A stretch of 64,000 bases of DNA from the NCBI GenBank assembly GCA_002256435.1, contig NKJC01000003.1:124001-188000 (forward strand), read 5' to 3'. The translations under genes were made by a program, and so were the position numbers. This document shows positions 19,304 to 28,383 of this stretch, in pieces. Every line of letters begins with the position of its first letter. Positions within the stretch are counted from its first letter, which is position 1. The notes below the pieces were generated by a model. That model saw nothing but the letters and a program-made list of their open reading frames with translations. It had not been told where the DNA came from and did no database searches. Origin of the DNA: Chitinophagaceae bacterium BSSC1 (GTDB lineage Bacteria > Bacteroidota > Bacteroidia > Chitinophagales > Chitinophagaceae).

Positions 19304-21889
19304 TTAATTAAGTTGAACGGTTTGTTTCAAACGAATATCCTGTGAGGAAGCACCTACCATGATCTCATAGGTTCCTTTTGGTGTTAGAAACCGTTCTGTT
19401 TTTTCATCCCAATATCGCAATTGCGATTTGTCAATTTTAATGACTACATCTTGGCTCTGTCCTTTGTTAATCTTGATTCGTTGAAATCCTTTTAGTTGCT
19501 GAATAGGCATGGGGATCATTGCATCTGGCATTTTCACATAGACTTGCGCTACTTCATCACCATCCATTTTGCCCGTATTCTTGATTTGAAAACTAAGCTC
19601 CAAAACCTCTTTTTGATCCTGTATGTTTAGGGCACTGTATTGAAAATTGGTATAACTCAGTCCGTGACCAAATGGATACAAGACCTTACCCTTAAAATAT
19701 TGATAGGTTCTACCCTTTGATACATCATAGTCATTAAAGGGCAGTAAATCATCCATTGACTTGTAAAACGTTAATGGAAGTCTACCAGCGGGATTATAGT
19801 CTCCAAATAAAATATCAGCTACCGCTGTACCTCCTTGTTCACCTGGGTACCAAGCATCCAATACCGCGGGAATATTTTGATCTACCCAATCAATAGCCAA
19901 AGAACTTCCAGCTACAAATACCACTACGGTCTTTGGATTTGCCTTTCTAATTTCTTTGATAAATATTTCCTGATCTTTTGACAGACCAATTTGACTTCTA
20001 TCCTGACCTTCTCTTTCAAAATTTTTGTTCATACCCAATACTGCCACAGTGATATCTGATTTTTTTGCAGCTGTTACTGCTTCATTAAAGAGTGAAGTAA
20101 CATTGAAATCAATATCAGGGGTCTTCCAATATAATTTGGCTACAGCGTCTCTTCTTACAAAATATTCGGCCTTAAAATCATAGACTTTCCCTGCTTCTAA
20201 AACAATATCTGCAAATGTGGTTACGGTAGCTTTTCTTTTCCAAGAATCAATCACTACTTGACCATTAATAGTTAATCGGCATCCATCATGGGCCAAGAAT
20301 CCAAGGCTGTATTTTCCAGAAATATTGGGTTTGATTTTACCAACCCATTTAATAGACAAAGATTCCGTAGGCACAAACGCATCAGGAGCTTGGTTGGCTG
20401 GCTCAAAATTCACTTGTGGGTCAATTCGTTTTTTTGACTGCCCCTCTAAAGTCATATTTGAAAAATATTCCGCCTGCAAACCATCTGGAAAAAATTCCTT
20501 TCCAATTAAAGCATATCCTTCCAATCCATTGATTGGCTGCCAAGCTGCGTAGTTGATCTTAACTTGACTGCCCACCTTATTTTGAATGCCTTTTAAAATA
20601 CTTATAGGTTCAACAACAGGTTCGCCACTATAATCACCAAACTCTGTATTTCCTGCGTTGATGCCCACTACAGCTATTGATTTTAACTTAGTTAGATTAA
20701 GGGGAAGAAAAGCTTGTTCATTTTTTAATAGAACTATTCCTTGTCTAGCAGCTTCTAATGCCAATGCTTGGTGTTTGGCAGAGCCAACTACCTGTGGTGA
20801 AATTTTATTATAGGGATTGTTAGCAGGGTTATCAAATAGACCCAATTGCATTCTTGCTCTAAGTACCCTATAAGCAGCGGTATCAATATCAGCTTTTGAA
20901 ACCATGCCTTGCTGATAAGCATTGAGTAATGGTTGTTTATAAATATTGTCACCACATTCCAAATCTAATCCTGACTTCAAAGAAACCATGGCAGCTAGCT
21001 CTTTGGTTTTTACATACTGGTGTGCAGTAACCAAATTAGACGGGCCACCACAATCTGATACCACATATCCTTTGAATCCCCAATCTTCTCTTAAGACTTT
21101 GTTCAGCAACCATGGGTTAGCGCCGCAGGGAACACCGTTAATGGCGTTATAAGCAGCCATAATGGATGCGGCTTTCCCTTCCTTAATAGCCATTTCATAT
21201 GCGGGCAAATAATATTCTCGCAACATGCGCATTGATATAACTGCGTTACAGGAGAATCTATTGGTTTCTTCATTGTTGGCCGCAAAATGTTTTGGAGTAG
21301 CTATCACTTTTAAATACTTGGGATCATTGCCTTGCAATCCTTTTACAAATTGAGTAGCCAATACTCCTGCTAAATAAGGATCTTCTCCATATGTTTCAGG
21401 CGTTCGTCCCCATCTTGGGTCTCTTGCCATATTGATGGTGGGTGACCAAAAAGTTAATAGGTCATTAAATCTTAAGGTTTGCTTTTTACCTTGTTCTAAT
21501 TCATTCCATCTAGCCCTTGCTTCATCAGAAATAACCGATGCTACTTGATAATGCAAATCCTTGTTCCACATACTAGCCAAGGCAATGGCTTGGGGAAATA
21601 CGGTGAATTTACCTGGCCTAACAATTCCGTGCAAGGCTTCATTACCATGATAATATTTATCTATTTGAAGTCTTGGTATGCCAGGTGAACTGGCAATTAA
21701 CAAACTTGCTTTTTCCTCTACCGTTAACTGGCCCAACAAATCCATGATTCGCTCATGCTCTGATAAAGATTCATTTAAATATTTGGGAACCTGCTGCCCT
21801 ATAGAAGGAATAGCGGTTGCCAAAAATAGTATTGGCAACAAAAGGCAATATTTTGTCAGGTTCAAAATTTTCATCTTTCTAGCTTGCAT
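19304..21889 (-). CDS. GH3 beta-glycosidase with PA14 insertion
   Basis: Predicted secreted exo-beta-glycosidase (glucosidase/xylosidase group). The GH3 barrel includes KHFAANNEE (200-208) and nucleophile Asp279 in GYVVSDCGG. The second alpha/beta domain is interrupted by a PA14-type module (about 465-600, DGLQAEYFSN, SLGFLAHDGCRLTING), a sugar-binding insertion known in GH3. A fibronectin-III-like domain ends the protein (YVKMPDAMIPMP onward). The SDCGG nucleophile context is common in xylosidase-like members. Two in-frame ATGs are possible: 21889 (MQARKMK) and 21874 (MKILNLTK). Both give a signal peptide ending PSIGQ; the shorter has the more usual n-region. The start is directly adjacent to the GH28 stop. 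Confidence 0.93.
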   Translation of the reverse strand: MQARKMKILNLTKYCLLLPILFLATAIPSIGQQVPKYLNESLSEHERIMDLLGQLTVEEKASLLIASSPGIPRLQIDKYYHGNEALHGIVRPGKFTVFPQAIALASMWNKDLHYQVASVISDEARARWNELEQGKKQTLRFNDLLTFWSPTINMARDPRWGRTPETYGEDPYLAGVLATQFVKGLQGNDPKYLKVIATPKHFAANNEETNRFSCNAVISMRMLREYYLPAYEMAIKEGKAASIMAAYNAINGVPCGANPWLLNKVLREDWGFKGYVVSDCGGPSNLVTAHQYVKTKELAAMVSLKSGLDLECGDNIYKQPLLNAYQQGMVSKADIDTAAYRVLRARMQLGLFDNPANNPYNKISPQVVGSAKHQALALEAARQGIVLLKNEQAFLPLNLTKLKSIAVVGINAGNTEFGDYSGEPVVEPISILKGIQNKVGSQVKINYAAWQPINGLEGYALIGKEFFPDGLQAEYFSNMTLEGQSKKRIDPQVNFEPANQAPDAFVPTESLSIKWVGKIKPNISGKYSLGFLAHDGCRLTINGQVVIDSWKRKATVTTFADIVLEAGKVYDFKAEYFVRRDAVAKLYWKTPDIDFNVTSLFNEAVTAAKKSDITVAVLGMNKNFEREGQDRSQIGLSKDQEIFIKEIRKANPKTVVVFVAGSSLAIDWVDQNIPAVLDAWYPGEQGGTAVADILFGDYNPAGRLPLTFYKSMDDLLPFNDYDVSKGRTYQYFKGKVLYPFGHGLSYTNFQYSALNIQDQKEVLELSFQIKNTGKMDGDEVAQVYVKMPDAMIPMPIQQLKGFQRIKINKGQSQDVVIKIDKSQLRYWDEKTERFLTPKGTYEIMVGASSQDIRLKQTVQLN

Positions 21890-23485
21890 TTAATTTTTAT
21901 TGACCCTTTGAATGGCTTTGTCTTGCGCAATAGGAATAACCAACTTGTTAATAATCACATCCTTGCTATTGTTGAAATAGAGCATGGGCAATTCTTGATA
22001 GCTTGGAATTTGAACATCGTTTAATTGCACATTTTTCACGTCATCAAAAACCATGGCAGGTCTAAAATCAGCGTCCTTATAACTGATTTTGAAATTTTTG
22101 AATTGAATGCCTTCTGCATGACGCATGTAAAATCCCCAGGCTGGTAATTCTCCAAACATGGAAAACTCTGGATAACCTTCTTCGTTTTCGGGAATCAAGT
22201 GAATCTTGTCTAAGGGAACTTGCGCAATTTCTTTACTTGCCCTTCCGCCATAAACAATATTGATATTTTCCATCACCACATTTTTTACTGGATGGCCAGG
22301 AATACCCACAATAGACGAGGGCACCAAATTATAGGGCAGGAAAGGATGTCCATAAATATGAAAATGAGATGGTCTAATAGGCATTTTATCAAAACCTGGT
22401 CTTAAGTGATCTGGTGGACCTTCAATTGGATAGCCTTGGTCTGGTTTGTACAAAGGGATTTCAGCAGTCACATTGGCAATATAGATCCCGTTGAGGGTAC
22501 TCACAGGCCCTGTCTTATTTCTATGACCTAACCTTATAAAAATGGCATTCCCCGTATTCTTGGCGTCTACATTTCTGATGTCAATATTTTCCATGACACC
22601 ACCATCCACGGATTCCAAAGCTATCGCGGAGCGATAGGTATCGTAGACGGTTAGATTGGTAATCTTGAAATTTCTAAATCCGGCGCCATTGGCTGTTCCA
22701 AATTTCAACCCATTGGCACTAGAACGTAGTGTGCAATTATCAACTACAATATCATCGCAACCGTCACTATTAAGATCTTCAGATTTAAAGCAGAGTGCGT
22801 CATCAGATGCATTGATAAAACAATTGGTGATTTTAACATGCTTAGAATCTGTTACGTCTAACCCATCATTGTTCCAATAAGCCGTACTCTGTACTTTAAT
22901 TCTATCTATAACTAGATTCTCACAACCTCTATAATCCTGTACCCAATCAGTGGTATTCTTTAAAGTGATATCCGTTACTTTAATTCCTTTGCATTTGTAG
23001 AATATTACGCCCAATGCCCTTCCAACACCTGGTCTTTTCACCAACCAAATGGTATCGGACTGCAAAGCTCCAGATCTTAATTGTTTAAAAATATCCAACA
23101 TCAATTCCTGTCCTTGACCATCAATAATGCCTTCTCCTGAAATGGCAATATTGGATTGTCCATTGGCCATTATTAGCGCAGCCCTTCCTGCAACTTTTCT
23201 ATAGTCTTTTACATAAGTTGATCCCAATAGAACAGCTCCTAATTCAATGTGCAAATCCACACCTGTTTTGAGCTCTAGGGTTCCAGTCATATAGTTTCCC
23301 GGAGGCACTATGATTCTTCCACCACCTGCAGCAGATGCTTTATCAATCAGGTTTTGAATAACGATGGCATTATTGGTTCTACCATCGGCCTTGGCCCCAA
23401 ATAGCTTAATATTATAATCCTTTTTCTGTGCACTAACCTGAGATACTATCAGTAGCAAACAGGCTATTAAATACTTATTTTTCAT
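21890..23485 (-). CDS. GH28-like right-handed beta-helix glycosidase, atypical active site
   Basis: Predicted secreted beta-helix enzyme of the GH28 (polygalacturonase) superfamily. A signal peptide (1-20, SQVSAQ) is followed by the pectate-lyase-like cap (YNIKLFGAKADG) and helix coils. The acidic motifs are present: NNDGLDV (205-211) and DD at 228-229 in INASDDALCF. However, the third GH28 motif, normally Gly-His-Gly, is replaced by ANGLKFGT, and no clear RIK motif follows. This suggests a substrate other than plain homogalacturonan, possibly a substituted uronan. The C-terminal ~120 residues contain further beta-helix coils. Its start overlaps the GH2 stop by 11 nt. The fold is secure; strict GH28 membership is moderate. 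Confidence 0.82.
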   Translation of the reverse strand: MKNKYLIACLLLIVSQVSAQKKDYNIKLFGAKADGRTNNAIVIQNLIDKASAAGGGRIIVPPGNYMTGTLELKTGVDLHIELGAVLLGSTYVKDYRKVAGRAALIMANGQSNIAISGEGIIDGQGQELMLDIFKQLRSGALQSDTIWLVKRPGVGRALGVIFYKCKGIKVTDITLKNTTDWVQDYRGCENLVIDRIKVQSTAYWNNDGLDVTDSKHVKITNCFINASDDALCFKSEDLNSDGCDDIVVDNCTLRSSANGLKFGTANGAGFRNFKITNLTVYDTYRSAIALESVDGGVMENIDIRNVDAKNTGNAIFIRLGHRNKTGPVSTLNGIYIANVTAEIPLYKPDQGYPIEGPPDHLRPGFDKMPIRPSHFHIYGHPFLPYNLVPSSIVGIPGHPVKNVVMENINIVYGGRASKEIAQVPLDKIHLIPENEEGYPEFSMFGELPAWGFYMRHAEGIQFKNFKISYKDADFRPAMVFDDVKNVQLNDVQIPSYQELPMLYFNNSKDVIINKLVIPIAQDKAIQRVNKN

Positions 23486-26195
23486 GGCTCTTAGGTTGTT
23501 GTATTTGAATGGTTTCAGAAGCTGTATTCCAGCCCTTTATAATAAGTTGTAGTCCTTCTTGGTTTTCGGTTAAACTATTAGTATCAATTGTCACTTGTTT
23601 GGATTGGCCAGGCAATAAGGAGAAAAAATTATCTGTATAAAAACTAGGCCTCACTGGTTTTCCAACTTTGTCTAGCAATTGTAATTGGGTAAAAAAAGCA
23701 ATCTGTTTACTGGTGTTGGTCAGGTTTAGACTCAATACCATTGATTTTCCAGAACCATCCACTTTCAAAACAGATTTCAATTTGGCTGGCTTCATAGTTG
23801 CCAATGATTCAAAACCTGCAGTGGCAGGCCCTGTCATGGTTTCCTTACCCATATATTTATCAGAAGAACGCCAATAAAAACTATTGGAAACTATTTTCCC
23901 CTGATCATCATTAATGGCCAAATAAACAAATTGAATAGGGCTTTGCACTTTACTAAAATCAAGTTGCAATAAATTAGTCATCACAGCGTCTGCAGGAATT
24001 TGATCTAATGGTATAGTTTGCTCACTGACTTTTTTGCTTTCCAAATCATAGATACTTGCTTGCAATTGATAATGTTGGAAAGATTTGAATTGGTCATTAT
24101 AAACAGAAACTGTGTTTTTCAAATAATCAAATTGTGCATGTAGTGGTTCCAGTGCGTGTTGTGTATAATAGAGCGATGCGGTAGGTTCCAAAGACCAATC
24201 CCACATTCTACCACAGACCTGTCTGGTGGGTGAATTATGGTACCAGAATAATAAGCCAGATGCATATCTGTCTCCGTACCCAAATTTATTGGCGTTCCAT
24301 ACTTCCCAAATAGAAATAGAATTCATGGCGCCTACCAACTGGGCTTTTTTGGCAAACTCATCAATGGAATTGGACATGCCATACTTGTTCACCATCTCTG
24401 TATACTTTCCGGTCATGCCATGAAATGCATCCCCGTCTAAATAATCCCATACGGGTTTATTGATGGGCCATAGGTCTTTCTCCTCCATCATCTCACGCAA
24501 TACTTCTACCGTAGGAAGTGTAGGTGCGCCATACTCAGGATTAAAACCATCTACCCTACTTCCACGTGCAGACGCCGTATTTTCATAATGCTGCATGGGG
24601 TTCACTTGCTGATATGGACTTCCATCATGCACACCATCCGTTTCCGATTGCATTTGATAAGGCCTGGTTCCATCTATTTGTTGGAGCAGTTCTTTTACAC
24701 CAGAAACTTCTGTGCTTTCATTAGAACATACATAGAATGCTACTGAAGGATGGTTTCTGATTCTTTTTACCGCAGATTGAATATTATTAAAATATAGGTT
24801 CTTGTCTTGTGGGTGTTTGGTATCACCTGTTAGCCAAAATTCCTGCCATACCAAAATCCCAAATTCATCACAGAGTTGATAAAAATAATCAGACTCTGCT
24901 ATGCCCCCACCCCAAAGACGTAAAAGGTTAATGCCTGATTGTTGGGTATAGCGCATTTCTGCATACATGCGTTCATCCGAATTGCGTAGCATGGCTTCTG
25001 GAATCCAGTTTGATCCACGGATAAAGATCTTTCTTCCATTAACGTAAAAAGTCTTGGAACTATCTGGTGTATTCCTGTCTGCGAGAATTTCTCTGATCCC
25101 AAAACGGCTATGAATAGAATCACCCAATACGCCGTCTACATATACTTTTAAATGCAAGTCATAGAGTTCCTGATTACCCTTGTTTTTGGGCCACCACAAT
25201 CTTGGGCGTTGGATATTTAATTGGGGAAAATCCTTGGGACTAAAGATCACGGTTTTGTCTTCTCCCCTTAATAGGATCAACCTTTTTTCAAACTGAATAC
25301 CTGTACCAGCAATCTCACCTTTCACCAAACACTGAATGGTTTTCATGGCTACATTCTGAACTTCTACAGATATGGTTTCAGCAGCTTGATCATAATTTGG
25401 CTTACTCAAATTAGACTGAACAAAGGGATGTTTTAATGCTACTTTATTGGTAGCATACAAGGAGATACTTTTCCAAATACCTGTATTTCTATCTCTGATC
25501 CCATCTTTAAATGTAAAATCCCAACCAACAGACATGAGCATAGAAGTATTTAATCCCATGTTACCATCTCCCCCATTTCTATTTTCACCTCTAGCCCGCC
25601 AAGGTTTGGCTTTGTTGGACCCCGGCATATCTACTGGATATACTTTTATAGCAACTGCATTTTTCTCTCCTGGCTTTGCAAAATCTGTGATCTCAATAAA
25701 ATCCTGTTGAAACATCCCAGAGATGGTTTGCAAGAGATTTCCATTAACCCAGATTTCTGCACGGTAATTAATCCCATCTACTTGCAACCAAATATTTTTT
25801 TCTTTATAATCGGCTGGCACTAAAAATTCTGTTCTAAACCAATAAGTGTAAAAATCTCTTCCGGTTTGTGCAATATCAGGAATGACCTTATTGGTGAGTT
25901 TGTTATTAGTTCCAAAATATGGTTCTGGATAAACTTTGTTATACACCAAGGAATTCAAAACGGTGCCTGGTACAATAGCGGGCATCCATCCGTTACTCTG
26001 AAATCCAACTTTTGAAATCTCCTCTGAATGAGCGGAAATCTCTTCAGCTTTTTTCATCACCCAAGCAGCATTTCCAGCATGTCCATCTTTGGAATCCAAG
26101 ATTATTTTACGTGCATCCATGGCTTGATTAGGAACCTGCGCCATCAAGCCTTGCATCATTAATACCAGTATACCAGAAAGAAAATATTTCATCAT
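23475..26195 (-). CDS. GH2 beta-mannosidase / exo-beta-glucosaminidase-like enzyme
   Basis: Predicted secreted exo-beta-glycosidase of GH2. A signal peptide (1-20, GLMAQ) is followed by a jelly-roll sugar-binding domain (about 45-250), an Ig-like domain (about 255-370) and a TIM barrel (about 375-680). The acid/base is Glu493 in YVCSNES and the nucleophile Glu554 in GFNPEYG. The barrel opening NLLRLWGGGIAESDYFY and DEFGILVWQEF match the mannosidase/glucosaminidase branch rather than beta-galactosidases. C-terminal beta domains complete 906 residues, the usual size of this branch. The gene follows paralog A by 18 bp and overlaps GH28 by 11 nt. Mannose versus glucosamine specificity is not resolvable; the two GH92 genes nearby make a mannose-containing substrate attractive. 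Confidence 0.9.
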   Translation of the reverse strand: MMKYFLSGILVLMMQGLMAQVPNQAMDARKIILDSKDGHAGNAAWVMKKAEEISAHSEEISKVGFQSNGWMPAIVPGTVLNSLVYNKVYPEPYFGTNNKLTNKVIPDIAQTGRDFYTYWFRTEFLVPADYKEKNIWLQVDGINYRAEIWVNGNLLQTISGMFQQDFIEITDFAKPGEKNAVAIKVYPVDMPGSNKAKPWRARGENRNGGDGNMGLNTSMLMSVGWDFTFKDGIRDRNTGIWKSISLYATNKVALKHPFVQSNLSKPNYDQAAETISVEVQNVAMKTIQCLVKGEIAGTGIQFEKRLILLRGEDKTVIFSPKDFPQLNIQRPRLWWPKNKGNQELYDLHLKVYVDGVLGDSIHSRFGIREILADRNTPDSSKTFYVNGRKIFIRGSNWIPEAMLRNSDERMYAEMRYTQQSGINLLRLWGGGIAESDYFYQLCDEFGILVWQEFWLTGDTKHPQDKNLYFNNIQSAVKRIRNHPSVAFYVCSNESTEVSGVKELLQQIDGTRPYQMQSETDGVHDGSPYQQVNPMQHYENTASARGSRVDGFNPEYGAPTLPTVEVLREMMEEKDLWPINKPVWDYLDGDAFHGMTGKYTEMVNKYGMSNSIDEFAKKAQLVGAMNSISIWEVWNANKFGYGDRYASGLLFWYHNSPTRQVCGRMWDWSLEPTASLYYTQHALEPLHAQFDYLKNTVSVYNDQFKSFQHYQLQASIYDLESKKVSEQTIPLDQIPADAVMTNLLQLDFSKVQSPIQFVYLAINDDQGKIVSNSFYWRSSDKYMGKETMTGPATAGFESLATMKPAKLKSVLKVDGSGKSMVLSLNLTNTSKQIAFFTQLQLLDKVGKPVRPSFYTDNFFSLLPGQSKQVTIDTNSLTENQEGLQLIIKGWNTASETIQIQQPKSHEK

Positions 26196-26213
26196 TTGGA
26201 ATTAAAACTTATC

Positions 26214-28379
26214 TCAGAATTTACTCACCAAGGGTTTGATCTTTTTTTGACCATCTGCAATGGTCATCTTGTTTTGCCCTCCCGTTTTATCTACAAAAAC
26301 ATCCACAGGTGTTTCAAATTGCAAGATGGGTTGTCCATTCTTTTTCAATTCAGACAAACCTGTTGCGGCTAATTTGATTGCACCTGTTTTATCAGTTTTG
26401 ATCACAACTATGCCCCTATATTGACCTGTATAAATAGCTCCATTTAAGTTTACTTCAAAACTAGCTGCAGTTCCAGTTCTCATAGAATTCAAATCATTAA
26501 ATGTGTATGAGCCGTCTTCATTTCTACAACCATTAGGCAACAGATTTTTATTTAGTCCAAGTTTGGCAAGTCCTGCAACAGAATATCCTACCACAGTGGC
26601 TTTGTCATAAATGGCTTTAAACCTATTAGGAATTAATGTGCCTTTAAAATCTCTATCTGCCTGACCTTCTACCATAAGCTTACCGCCCTTGGCTAGATAT
26701 TGTTCCAGAAATTTCAAAACGGGTTCCCGAGCATACTGAGGATTTAAATAGAGAATGGCATCAAACTTGTGTCCATTCATTACTGGTTTACCATCTGTAC
26801 CAATGACCAATTGTTTATTGACTATCAAGTCTGAAGGAACCAAGGCATTGAGATATCCAGCTTTCCAAATTTCTACTGCCCTTTCTTCTATATACATTTT
26901 GTCATTGATATCATATACGCCCCTGTTGGCTACCACGGGATACCAGTTAGACAAACCTTCCATTCCAAAAATCACCAACAACTTAATATCGGGCAAAGCC
27001 GGATTAAACTTATTCAACAATCTGGCGCAGTTCTCATTGGCATTGATTCCTTTTACAGCATCTGCGTCTTCTAAATCAAAACGCAAGGGTCGTTTGTCAT
27101 TCATTGCGTGATAGTGCGTTCTTACTCCATAACGCAAGTCATTAAAAGACTTTACCAATACGGGTTCTAAATCCTTGTCATAGTATTGGTTGTAAAATGC
27201 ATTCTTGGGATGCGCCATGGCAATACCCATTTGGGTAGGCAGAAAAGTTTTTTCATCTGAATGACCATAAGCCCTTGGTGCAGACCACCAACCAATACCA
27301 TTTGCCCAGATTTCATCATTGATCAAACTATTGTGATAGGTATTATGGATGCCACTAAAAATTTGTGTACCAAAAATCTTTCTGGAACTATCATATACGG
27401 CTTGTTCTACACGCACACCACCCTTGCGCATAAACTGCATGTATTGGTTAATAGCATTGATTCTTACTTCTGGTTTTCCTTCCGGTGCATACCTACCATC
27501 AAATAGGGTTTTTACCAAATCATTACCTGTTTCTTTTTGGTATTCCCTTGCCATGCCATTGCTGTACCATCTTCCTCTAAAAGGATTGGGCGTATTTAAT
27601 TCAAAAATTCGTTCTACAAATTTGTTGCCGTATTCATCTAAGGAGAATCCGTCAAATCCAACGTCTTGATAAGTACGCATGGCTTCTGCAAACGTATTGG
27701 TCTCTACATTATCCCAGTTGCTGCTTTGACTGCAATACTGTTGAGTCATGATACAGACAGTCATCCCCTTCATGTCTGAGCCAGCTTTAACTTTTACATC
27801 TACTGTTTCTTTATCAGGTAGTGTATAACTACAATCTTTAGTGATATCTTTTAAACTTGCTGGATCATAGAAACCATCTCCTGTTTTTTTGAATGCATAA
27901 ACTTTGAATAGATCAGACTTTAAAAGCCTATCTGGAAATCTGATCCACTTGGCCTTCACTACTGCAGCTGCATTCCCTTGCTGATCCAATGGAACTTCCG
28001 TTTCAATGATCATTCTTTGAGAGCCCTCTATATTCTTGTCCTTATAATTGCCCCAGAGCTGCAAGCCTACTTTCAATCCTTTCTTATGAGCAGCTGCAAC
28101 AAGGTCTTTAAAAATGGGGTGCATCTTGGGATAGTCATAAAAATTAGCCCCTTCTCTAGCAGTTAAAAAGATCAGGGTATACTTACAATTTTCAGCAATG
28201 CTGTCAATATGTTTTTGGTACTCCTTTGTTTCTGTTAATAGATTGGGAGAAATAAACCAATACCCCATTTGGGGATGGTTCTCATTGGCAAATGCTGGCA
28301 CATAATTAACGGGTTGCGCAAACAATTGCGTTCCTAGAATGGAACAAAAAACTAAGGCAATAGAAAATGACTTTCTCAT
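26214..28379 (-). CDS. Putative TIM-barrel glycoside hydrolase, unrecognised family (paralog A)
   Basis: First of three homologous ~720-residue secreted proteins not assignable to a named family. A signal peptide ends at residue 21 (QLFAQ). The barrel-like N-terminal half (about 35-430) has KYTLIFLTAREG (67-78), KGLKVGLQLW, FDGFSLDEYGN with Asp-Glu at 248-249, HNTYHN (345-350) and SDE (374-376). Then comes YDINDK, and an alpha/beta domain with FDAILYLNPQYA and GGKLMVEGQADRDF. This resembles the non-catalytic amidotransferase-like domain of GH42-type enzymes. A beta-rich C-terminus (GSYTFNDL, GAIYTGQYRG) ends the protein. It is separated from B and C by seven genes, between a sulfatase (4 bp) and GH2 (18 bp). 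Conserved acids on predicted strand ends support a hydrolase. Confidence 0.75.
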   Translation of the reverse strand: MRKSFSIALVFCSILGTQLFAQPVNYVPAFANENHPQMGYWFISPNLLTETKEYQKHIDSIAENCKYTLIFLTAREGANFYDYPKMHPIFKDLVAAAHKKGLKVGLQLWGNYKDKNIEGSQRMIIETEVPLDQQGNAAAVVKAKWIRFPDRLLKSDLFKVYAFKKTGDGFYDPASLKDITKDCSYTLPDKETVDVKVKAGSDMKGMTVCIMTQQYCSQSSNWDNVETNTFAEAMRTYQDVGFDGFSLDEYGNKFVERIFELNTPNPFRGRWYSNGMAREYQKETGNDLVKTLFDGRYAPEGKPEVRINAINQYMQFMRKGGVRVEQAVYDSSRKIFGTQIFSGIHNTYHNSLINDEIWANGIGWWSAPRAYGHSDEKTFLPTQMGIAMAHPKNAFYNQYYDKDLEPVLVKSFNDLRYGVRTHYHAMNDKRPLRFDLEDADAVKGINANENCARLLNKFNPALPDIKLLVIFGMEGLSNWYPVVANRGVYDINDKMYIEERAVEIWKAGYLNALVPSDLIVNKQLVIGTDGKPVMNGHKFDAILYLNPQYAREPVLKFLEQYLAKGGKLMVEGQADRDFKGTLIPNRFKAIYDKATVVGYSVAGLAKLGLNKNLLPNGCRNEDGSYTFNDLNSMRTGTAASFEVNLNGAIYTGQYRGIVVIKTDKTGAIKLAATGLSELKKNGQPILQFETPVDVFVDKTGGQNKMTIADGQKKIKPLVSKF

Positions 28380-28383
28380 ATAA

